Assembly: GCA_023410885.1 (NCBI GenBank)
Contig: JAEYPI010000058.1
Coordinates: 1-5,333 of the forward strand
Origin: Bacillota bacterium
Lineage (GTDB): Bacteria > Bacillota > Clostridia > DSM-8532
Length of the DNA: 5,333 nt
Direction: 5' to 3'
In this document: positions 1-4,519 of the stretch, one piece after another
Layout: each line of letters starts with the position of its first letter
Position numbering within the stretch: the first letter of the stretch is position 1
Notes under the pieces: generated by a model
What the model was told of the DNA's origin: nothing
Database searches by the model: none
Seen by the model: only the letters and a program-made list of their open reading frames with translations
Made by a program: the position numbers and the translations under genes

Positions 1-116
1 TGGTGGACAAAGACATACTAACTTGCGTATGGGTCAAGCGTATGTTAGGCTAATTTAGTACAAAACGGCAACACATATAATCAGGATTAGTCTATTCTTC
101 TTTTCCCTACAGTAAA
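1..116. other. Intergenic sequence, no gene recognised
   Basis: No coding region can be supported here: the frames are broken by stops and no recognisable protein emerges. The only structure is near the left edge. The heptamer GCGTATG occurs twice (25-31 and 38-44), and an imperfect hairpin can form from CTAACTTG (18-25) against CAAG (35-38) plus TTAG (45-48), with a bulge between. No T-run follows, so it is not a convincing terminator. A TATAAT string at 76-81 has no good -35 box 17 bases upstream. The stretch is probably the distal upstream region of the corA unit or the tail of a neighbouring intergenic region. Confidence 0.5.
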
Positions 117-145
117 TTGACGCTATCTGCGAAAATACATTTATG

Positions 146-174
146 TTGACGTTTTCTTTGAAAATGTCTATAAT
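146..174 (+). promoter_or_regulatory. Sigma-A promoter for the M-box/corA transcript
   Basis: A near-consensus housekeeping promoter is visible: -35 TTGACG at 146-151, a spacer of exactly 17 bases, and a perfect -10 TATAAT at 169-174. Transcription would start around 181-183, just before a leader hairpin and about 50 bases before the riboswitch, as expected for a leader-controlled gene. The -35 region and the following GAAAAT are a near copy of a block 29 bases upstream (117-136). The strength of the promoter suggests that control is mainly by attenuation in the leader; that is inference. Confidence 0.85.
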
Positions 175-186
175 TGATTTGAATGC

Positions 187-211
187 TAAAAGTCTTTTAT
201 AGAGACTTTTA
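187..211 (+). other. Leader hairpin between promoter and riboswitch
   Basis: A perfect 9-bp inverted repeat, TAAAAGTCT (187-195) against AGACTTTTA (203-211), encloses a 7-base loop. It would lie at the extreme 5' end of the transcript started at 146-174. It is AT-rich, and only three T's follow the AGAC part, so early termination is unlikely. A 5' stem-loop at this position could protect the leader RNA from decay or insulate the folding of the riboswitch; this role is inferred. Confidence 0.5.
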
Positions 212-230
212 CAGCGAATCTTAATTAATT

Positions 231-394
231 GTTATTCTCTATTAGGTGAGGCTCCTATACGGACAAACGCTGCTGCCCGGAAACGTCGAGAGACGCCAAT
301 GGGTTAACAGACATTGCCGAATTAAGGTTTTGTTTAATGTAGCTGGTGAATACCTAAGTCGTATAGTGCCAAAGCTCGATGACGGGAGTGTGAT
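231..394 (+). ncRNA. M-box (ykoK leader) magnesium riboswitch
   Basis: The RNA binds several Mg2+ ions and turns off Mg2+ transporter genes when Mg2+ is plentiful. The conserved M-box blocks appear in order: TTAGGTGAGGCTCC (242-255), ACGCTGCTGCCC (267-278), GACGCCAATGGGT (292-304), GTAGCTGG (339-346) and TGCCAAAGCTC (367-377). Supporting helices can be seen: CTATACG (255-261) with CGTATAG (360-366), CGTC/GACG closing a GAGA tetraloop (284-295), and ACATT/AATGT (311-315/336-340). The closing P1 helix is less certain; my hand fold pairs 231-240 with 385-394, using several G-U pairs and one mismatch. It lies upstream of a CorA-type Mg2+ transporter, the expected kind of target. An open frame across 246-458 is a shadow of this RNA. 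Confidence 0.95.
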
Positions 395-426
395 CATTAT
401 GGATAATAGTGATAGTTGTTCGCTCC
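385..426 (+). promoter_or_regulatory. Candidate antiterminator of the M-box switch
   Basis: GGAGTG (385-390) can pair with CGCTCC (421-426), six pairs including one G-U. That pairing would consume the 5' arm and loop of the terminator hairpin. The bases between can fold into their own 8-bp stem, ATCATTAT (393-400) with ATAGTGAT (406-413), bringing the two strands together. The same 385-394 segment is the proposed 3' strand of aptamer helix P1. High Mg2+ would thus hold 385-394 in P1 and free the terminator; low Mg2+ would favour the antiterminator. This is a hand fold without energy calculation, but it has the usual logic of M-box attenuators. Confidence 0.55.
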
Positions 427-441
427 GGCGGACTTTTTTTT
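418..441 (+). terminator. Riboswitch-controlled intrinsic terminator
   Basis: A 6-bp stem, GTTCGC (418-423) with GCGGAC (428-433), carries a TCCG loop and is followed directly by eight T residues (434-441). This is a textbook Rho-independent terminator about 130 bases before corA and just after the M-box aptamer, so it is the likely expression platform. The short stem, with one G-U pair, suits a conditional terminator that can be undone by pairing with 385-390. Confidence 0.85.
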
Positions 442-447
442 ATGGGT

Positions 448-495
448 CAAAGCTATAAGGTGCGCTCCTATGGGAACGTACTTAGGATGAACCTT
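448..495 (+). other. Structured leader segment resembling the M-box start
   Basis: Past the terminator the leader contains nested inverted repeats: AAGGT (457-461) with ACCTT (491-495), and inside it TCCTA (466-470) with TAGGA (483-487) around a 12-base loop. The sequence AGGTGCGCTCCTATGGGA (458-475) closely follows the conserved 5' block of the aptamer (AGGTGAGGCTCCTATACGGA, 244-263). CAAAGCT (448-454) just before it repeats the aptamer's 3' block (370-376). The segment lacks the GCTGCTGCCC and GCCAATGGGT blocks, so it is not a second working M-box. It may be a remnant of a tandem duplication or a second folding element; its function is unknown. Confidence 0.4.
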
Positions 496-559
496 TTAAG
501 TCTGTCGACAACGGCCCTTTTCGGGGCATATTCTGTGAGAGGTGATTATATAAGAAAGT

Positions 560-565
560 AGGTGA
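560..565 (+). promoter_or_regulatory. Ribosome-binding site deciding the corA start
   Basis: AGGTGA lies five bases upstream of ATG 571. It overlaps the alternative in-frame GTG at 562, so that GTG cannot use it. A second and longer purine match, GAGAGGTGA (537-545), is 16 bases from GTG 562, which is too far, and no start codon lies at a suitable distance after it. ATG 571 is therefore preferred. Confidence 0.7.
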
Positions 566-570
566 TTTCC

Positions 571-1512
571 ATGCTGGAAATCTATAAGACACAGGAAGGC
601 GGAAACGAACTCCTGTCACTTGATTTTATAGAAAAAGGTTGCTGGATAAATCTGGTGGCTCCAACCGAAGAAGAGCTGGAGCTAGTCATTAAAAATATAG
701 GACTTGAACAGAACTTTTTACGGGATTCATTGGATGATGAAGAAAAACCGCGTATTGATATTGATGAAGGTCAAACGCTGATCATTGTGGATATACCTTA
801 TGTTTACGAGGATGAACAGTCCATCAAGTTTGAGACGGTGCCAATGGGTTTACTGCTTGTTCGGGATGATTACATCATCACCATCAGCAGCAAGCAGGCT
901 TCGGTACTGGAGCGCTTTAGAAATGGTCTGATAAGGGATTTATACACCTACAAAAAAACACGGTTTATTCTGCAAATTCTTCACCATGTCGCTAAGGACT
1001 TTCTCAAGTACTTGAAGCATATTGACAGGAAAACAGAGTTTTTGGAAAAATCTCTTCATAAGTCGATGAGAAATAGGGATCTCTATAAATTATTGGAGCT
1101 AGGCAAGAGCTTAGTCTATTTTACTACCTCTCTTAAATCAAACGAGACGGTCTTGGAAAGACTTTTAAGGGGTAAGGTTATCAAGCTTTATGAAGAGGAT
1201 CAGGATATTCTTGAGGATACCATTATCGAGAATAAACAGGCTATCGAGATGGCTACCATCTATAGCTCAATCTTGAGTACCTCTACAGATACCTTTGCCT
1301 CTGTTATTTCCAATAACCTTAACGTCGTCATGAAATTCTTAGCTGCCATGACCATCGTTATGGCTATTCCAACCATGGTTTTCAGCTACTATGGTCAAAA
1401 CTTTCCCATACCGTTCCAGGCAAACCCCTTTATGTGGCTGTATGTGCTTTTAGGTTCGGTAGTTCTTTCGCTGGTTGTCTCGTTCTTCCTCTATAAACGG
1501 GATATGTTTTAA
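571..1512 (+). CDS. corA: CorA-family magnesium/divalent cation transporter
   Basis: This 313-residue protein should be an inner-membrane, pentameric CorA channel for Mg2+ uptake. Residues 1 to about 245 form the charged cytoplasmic domain and the start of the long pore helix. Transmembrane helix 1 spans about 252-272 (ending ...AIPTMVFSYY) and helix 2 about 288-308, followed by a basic C-terminus (YKRDMF). Length and layout are normal for the family. The signature loop after helix 1, usually YGMN, reads YGQN (G275-Q276-N277, bases 1393-1401): Gly and Asn are kept and Met is replaced by Gln. Some CorA relatives with altered loops carry other ions, so Mg2+ specificity is not proved by the protein alone; the M-box upstream argues strongly for Mg2+. 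The start is ATG 571, chosen over an in-frame GTG at 562 for its ribosome-binding site. It appears monocistronic. Confidence 0.95.
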   Translation: MLEIYKTQEGGNELLSLDFIEKGCWINLVAPTEEELELVIKNIGLEQNFLRDSLDDEEKPRIDIDEGQTLIIVDIPYVYEDEQSIKFETVPMGLLLVRDDYIITISSKQASVLERFRNGLIRDLYTYKKTRFILQILHHVAKDFLKYLKHIDRKTEFLEKSLHKSMRNRDLYKLLELGKSLVYFTTSLKSNETVLERLLRGKVIKLYEEDQDILEDTIIENKQAIEMATIYSSILSTSTDTFASVISNNLNVVMKFLAAMTIVMAIPTMVFSYYGQNFPIPFQANPFMWLYVLLGSVVLSLVVSFFLYKRDMF

Positions 1513-1571
1513 ACTAAGGAAAGGGCTTGAAATTCCGGAGGTTGGGAAGAATCTCAAAAAGAAAAAAGATG

Positions 1572-1619
1572 AAAAAGCGCTATTGGAACGATTTGTATTA
1601 AATTAGGTATTGCTTTTTT
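1572..1619 (+). terminator. Weak candidate terminator after corA
   Basis: AAAAAGC (1572-1578) can pair with GCTTTTT (1612-1618), with six T's from 1614. The 33-base loop is long and the stem is AT-rich, so this is a poor match to a standard intrinsic terminator. No better candidate lies between corA and the tRNA. If it fails, corA transcripts would run through the tRNA gene and stop at 1746-1788. Confidence 0.3.
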
Positions 1620-1638
1620 ACGCTGTTTGTATTATCAT
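1610..1638 (+). promoter_or_regulatory. Possible promoter for the tRNA-Arg gene
   Basis: TTGCTT (1610-1615), then a 17-base spacer and TATCAT (1633-1638), fits a sigma-A promoter with a good -10 (5 of 6) and a weak -35 (3 of 6). Transcription would start about 22 bases before the mature tRNA 5' end. The -35 overlaps the T-rich arm of the weak corA terminator. No stronger candidate is visible in the gap. Confidence 0.4.
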
Positions 1639-1668
1639 ATGTAATGCGCCTTTGTTAAGGTGCACCGT

Positions 1669-1745
1669 GCGCCCATAGCTCAACTGGATAGAGCGTCTGG
1701 CTACGGACCAGAAGGTTGTGGATTCGATCTCTGCTGGGCGCGCCA
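1669..1745 (+). tRNA. tRNA-Arg (anticodon ACG)
   Basis: The 77 bases fold as a full cloverleaf with encoded CCA. The acceptor stem is GCGCCCA (1669-1675) with TGGGCGC (1735-1741), discriminator G1742 and CCA 1743-1745. The D stem is GCTC/GAGC. The anticodon stem TCTGG/CCAGA encloses loop CTACGGA, placing ACG at 1703-1705. The T stem GTGGA/TCTGC carries the loop TTCGATC and includes two G-U type pairs. A34 is normally deaminated to inosine in bacteria by TadA, letting this tRNA read CGU, CGC and CGA codons. The gene stands alone and converges on the opposite-strand cluster. Confidence 0.97.
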
Positions 1746-1788
1746 AAGGAAAAACCCTGAAAGCTAATTGCTTTCAGGGTTTTTCCTT
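1746..1788. terminator. Bidirectional intrinsic terminator
   Basis: A perfect 19-bp inverted repeat (1746-1764 with 1770-1788) encloses the loop TAATT. It has a GC-containing core, CCCTGAAAGC with GCTTTCAGGG. A T5 tract occupies the 3' arm on the + strand (1780-1784), and the mirrored A5 tract (1750-1754) provides a T5 on the - strand. It starts right after the tRNA CCA, so it ends the tRNA transcript, and it also ends the converging sugar-recycling cluster. The stop codon of the truncated hydrolase frame (1774-1776) lies inside the stem. Confidence 0.9.
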
Positions 1789-2037
1789 ACGTATGGGGGA
1801 AGCCTGGACTGTAAAGGCACCGCCGGCTGTGTGACACATCAACTCAAGAAGCTGAGGTCGCTCTTGTTCAAGCAAAGGTTTAATAGACATAGGAAGCCGG
1901 CAATAATGCGTATTCTGATCATAAAATGCAAATTCGTTCAGAGAGAAGGGTTCTTGATCAGGTGTATGCCACAGGATTCCGTTGTCTTTCCCTCCTGTAT
2001 TAATGGCCATATTACTATCAAGATTTTCAATTCTCAA
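1774..2037 (-). pseudogene. Truncated SGNH/GDSL hydrolase (N-terminal fragment)
   Basis: The 87 residues resemble only the N-terminal jelly-roll-like part of a group of SGNH/GDSL esterases. Visible parallels are EPFSLNEFAFYDQNTHYCRLP (residues 29-49), like the family's PF.L.GF.FY....YRRLP pattern, and CHTAGGAFTV (68-77), like its HTAGG..RF pattern. The last ten residues (QASPIRKEKP) do not continue the pattern; they come from the terminator side. The whole catalytic domain is absent, since such enzymes usually exceed 300 residues. A TTG start at 2037 is preferred because AGGAGG (2047-2052) lies nine bases upstream; the in-frame GTG at 2044-2046 touches that site. It overlaps the kinase stop by 11 bases, suggesting past translational coupling. 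The intact enzyme may have removed acyl groups from sugar substrates, which is inference. It might instead be a genuine small protein, but this is less likely. Confidence 0.6.
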
Positions 2038-2959
2038 CTTTATCACCCTCCTTTAGTAAATTGAGTGCAAGAAGGGCAGCGCCTACTGCAGCGTCTGCAA
2101 GTGGGAAAACCGTTTCAAGATCGGGCAGGTTTTGTGCTAGTTTTTCCTTAAAAAGCTCGCGTACTGCCTTATCCTTTATCAAAACACTGCCTGAAAGCGC
2201 CAAAGTCCCTTTTTGTAAACCCAGCTTTTCAGCCACAGGCATCACTAATGCGCACAGTTCGCTACTTACTTTTGAGCAAATTTTCACGGCTGCATCATCT
2301 TTTAATTCCAGTGCTTTGGGCAACAGGGAAGAAAAATCGGCAATAAAATCCTTTCCCTGATTGGGACGATATATTTCTGAGATAAGCTCCTCTATGGTAG
2401 AAATGCCAAGCTTTTTAAAGACCAGCTCTGTAAGAACAGTGGGCGGGAGCCTGCCATCCTGTGCACGTACTACTGAGCGGAGGATATCCCGGCCTATGGC
2501 ATATCCGCTGCCTTCGTCGTCAATAAGGTGCCCCCGGCCGCCAGAACGTGCCTCAATGCCACCTTCGTTACGACCACAGCATATCGATCCGGTTCCCGCT
2601 ATCAGCAGCATACCCACTGGCCTGCCCAGCGCACCGCTAAGTGCCGCTTGTTGATCTCCCACAATCAGGGCGGGTATACTGCATTCAGAGTATTTCAGTG
2701 CAGCACGTAATGTTTCCTCTGCTTTCGGATTACTCATACCCGCGGCCCCGATACAAACAGCAGACAAAGAGGCATTACCGGCTTTATCGCGTACACTTGA
2801 TATAAGCGTTGTTATAGTATCAAAGACTTTTTGTGTGGATGTACCATTGATATTTATTGGGCCGCCCTGAAGCCGGAACCACAATTGCCCGTCCACACCG
2901 ACCGCAGCAAGCTCAGTCTTTGTGCCTCCGCCATCAATTCCTATAACATATCTATTCAT
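2027..2959 (-). CDS. murK: N-acetylmuramate/N-acetylglucosamine kinase (BadF/BadG family)
   Basis: This 310-residue ASKHA-fold sugar kinase uses ATP to phosphorylate amino sugars. The phosphate-1 motif GIDGGGTKT is at residues 7-15, a likely catalytic Asp at 102 (VGDQQAAL), the phosphate-2 motif AGTGS at 121-125, the GGRGHLIDDEGSGYAIG block at 140-156, and an adenosine-binding stretch LSGSVL at 255-260. This pattern is that of the BadF/BadG/BcrA family, which includes human NAGK and the clostridial MurK. MurK of Clostridium acetobutylicum phosphorylates both MurNAc and GlcNAc and is encoded beside NagZ. The same neighbour here supports that role, though substrate choice cannot be read from sequence; a GlcNAc-only kinase is the main alternative. 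The start is ATG 2959, six bases after GAGGA (2966-2970); the GTG at 2962 is too close to that site. It begins nine bases after nagZ ends. Confidence 0.88.
   Translation of the reverse strand: MNRYVIGIDGGGTKTELAAVGVDGQLWFRLQGGPININGTSTQKVFDTITTLISSVRDKAGNASLSAVCIGAAGMSNPKAEETLRAALKYSECSIPALIVGDQQAALSGALGRPVGMLLIAGTGSICCGRNEGGIEARSGGRGHLIDDEGSGYAIGRDILRSVVRAQDGRLPPTVLTELVFKKLGISTIEELISEIYRPNQGKDFIADFSSLLPKALELKDDAAVKICSKVSSELCALVMPVAEKLGLQKGTLALSGSVLIKDKAVRELFKEKLAQNLPDLETVFPLADAAVGAALLALNLLKEGDKVEN
2047..2052 (-). promoter_or_regulatory. Ribosome-binding site of the truncated hydrolase
   Basis: AGGAGG on the - strand, inside the last codons of the kinase gene, is a full Shine-Dalgarno sequence. 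It is adjacent to GTG (2046-2044) with no gap but nine bases from TTG (2037-2035), so it favours the TTG start. Its perfect preservation shows that a following gene was once translated here and perhaps still is. Confidence 0.6.
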
Positions 2960-2968
2960 CACTTTTCC

Positions 2969-4507
2969 TCATTTCATAGTGATATTGAGCTTTCCCTCAC
3001 ATGGTGCTCCTTTTAAAACACGCTCCACGGATTTTAAAGAAAGCGGAGTATACTCAAAAGCCGCCAGCTTGTATGCGCGGTCATCAATCATTGCAAGATC
3101 GTAGGGATTTCGCATGGCCTCTGCGATAACGCAGCGCTGGTTTTCGCAAAGATCGTTAACAAGTTTTATCTGCGCTTGATTGATATGACCGTTATAGGTG
3201 CAGAGCACAACAGTTTGACCCGGATGGGTTTTATTAAGTATCTCTAAAATATCATTTTCCACCGGATTTACAGGTGTAACGGAAAAATGTCCGCCAAATA
3301 CAGAGGCCATATATTCGGGAAAGCTTATACTATGGTTGAGGCTACTGGAGGCAAAGGTTGCCCGGTATGCATAACATCCCGTAAAAAATGTGTTTTTATC
3401 AGGCAAGGGTAAAGTGTCGGTACGTCCTATACGTACTATACTTTTTTTGCTCATTGAAAGGGCCGCCTCACGATGAAGAGGGCTTCCTGCCAGATATGTC
3501 CTTGGCTTCAATGAGGCATATTTTTGCTTCTGGCCAAGAATAATCTTTATACTTGCGTCCAGGTCCTCCATTTTAAGAATACCGTTTTCTACCGCTTGTT
3601 CAGCCTTTTCCAAAGCTTCTATAGCAATAGAGGGCGAATGCGAGATACACCCGATATTTACTCCCGCACATAGTGATTCAACAAATCCTTCCGTGGTTCC
3701 ATAATACTTACTTATTGCATCCATTTCAAGGCAATCAGATATGATGATACCCGTAAACCCGAGTTTTTTGCGAAGGAGGTCCTTTAAAATAATAGATGAC
3801 ATGGTGGAAGGCACTTTTCTTTTTTCTATTTTTGGGAAAAGAATATGGGAGGTCATCACGCAGGGAACGCCTTGGCGGATGGCATCGATAAAAGGCAACA
3901 ATTCATTTGAAAAGAGCTCTTCCTCTGTTTTATTAACACAGGGCAATCCAAGATGGCTGTCCATTGCCGTATCACCATGACCGGGAAAGTGTTTGGCGCA
4001 GGAAATGACACCACCATCTATGAGACCTTGTATCATTGCAAGGGCATAGGGAGTTGCCCGTTCATGGCTGTCACCATAGGAACGTACGCCTATTACTGGA
4101 TTAGCGGGATTGGTATTAAGGTCCATACATGGGGCCATGTTAAAATTAATTCCCATGTCACACAATTCGTTAGCGGTACAGAACCCTGCTAAATAAGCAT
4201 TCTTTACTATACCGGTCGATGAAATAGCCATAGGGGAAGGGAAATTGGTCGCATCCTCCGGCATACGGGAAACAACACCACCCTCTTGGTCCACAGCAAT
4301 GAATGCAGGGTGCCCAGTATGAGTAAGCACTTCCTTCTGGATTACCTCACACAGGCTGCGTAACTGGCTGGCGCTTTCAATATTGTGAGAAAATAAAATG
4401 ATATTCCCGCATTTATATTCACGAATAAGACGAAGAGATATTTCATCCAGAGTTTTACCTGGAAATCCGAACATCAGCATCTGTCCTAGTTTTTCACGGA
4501 TTGTCAC
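2969..4507 (-). CDS. nagZ: Beta-N-acetylglucosaminidase, glycoside hydrolase family 3
   Basis: This 512-residue enzyme should release terminal GlcNAc from GlcNAc-MurNAc cell-wall fragments. The GH3 catalytic barrel covers about residues 1-335, with DQEGG (73-77) in the substrate site, KHFPGHGDTAMDSH (172-185) carrying the NagZ-type Asp-His acid/base dyad (D183 and H185), and IISDCLEM (255-262) with the presumed nucleophile D258. A second domain of about 170 residues follows, as in Gram-positive NagZ proteins and unlike the single-domain Gram-negative enzyme. No signal peptide is present and 16 Cys residues are scattered along the chain, which points to a cytoplasmic location, unlike the secreted Bacillus subtilis enzyme. 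The start is GTG 4507, seven bases after AGGAGG (4515-4520). That site overlaps the stop of the preceding namZ gene, so the two are probably translated together. Confidence in the family is high; the exact substrate is inferred from context. Confidence 0.95.
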   Translation of the reverse strand: MTIREKLGQMLMFGFPGKTLDEISLRLIREYKCGNIILFSHNIESASQLRSLCEVIQKEVLTHTGHPAFIAVDQEGGVVSRMPEDATNFPSPMAISSTGIVKNAYLAGFCTANELCDMGINFNMAPCMDLNTNPANPVIGVRSYGDSHERATPYALAMIQGLIDGGVISCAKHFPGHGDTAMDSHLGLPCVNKTEEELFSNELLPFIDAIRQGVPCVMTSHILFPKIEKRKVPSTMSSIILKDLLRKKLGFTGIIISDCLEMDAISKYYGTTEGFVESLCAGVNIGCISHSPSIAIEALEKAEQAVENGILKMEDLDASIKIILGQKQKYASLKPRTYLAGSPLHREAALSMSKKSIVRIGRTDTLPLPDKNTFFTGCYAYRATFASSSLNHSISFPEYMASVFGGHFSVTPVNPVENDILEILNKTHPGQTVVLCTYNGHINQAQIKLVNDLCENQRCVIAEAMRNPYDLAMIDDRAYKLAAFEYTPLSLKSVERVLKGAPCEGKLNITMK

Positions 4508-4519
4508 GATGAGGCCTCC

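Noticed and set aside
14..48. Possible operator or decayed terminator with repeated GCGTATG
   Set aside because: The hairpin is bulged, has no T-run, and no gene start or end is identifiable next to it, so no role can be assigned.
76..81. TATAAT as a second promoter upstream of corA
   Set aside because: The sequence 17 bases upstream (TTTAGT, 53-58) is a poor -35 match, and the promoter at 146-174 is far better.
246..458. 70-residue + strand open frame before corA
   Set aside because: It coincides with the M-box aptamer and its terminator. The bases follow RNA conservation rather than protein coding, and the T8 tract lies inside it.
1569..1601. Ten-codon mini-frame (MKKRYWNDLY) after corA
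   Set aside because: A GGAGG at 1538-1542 is too far from the ATG, the frame is tiny, and it overlaps the weak terminator candidate. Nothing supports translation.
1659..1666. Palindrome GGTGCACC just before the tRNA
   Set aside because: An 8-base palindrome is expected by chance in a window this long and it has no second copy here. It may simply be part of the tRNA 5' leader.
1768..2064. 98-residue + strand open frame
   Set aside because: It starts inside the terminator stem and runs opposite the truncated hydrolase and the kinase end. It has no ribosome-binding site and no recognisable protein features.
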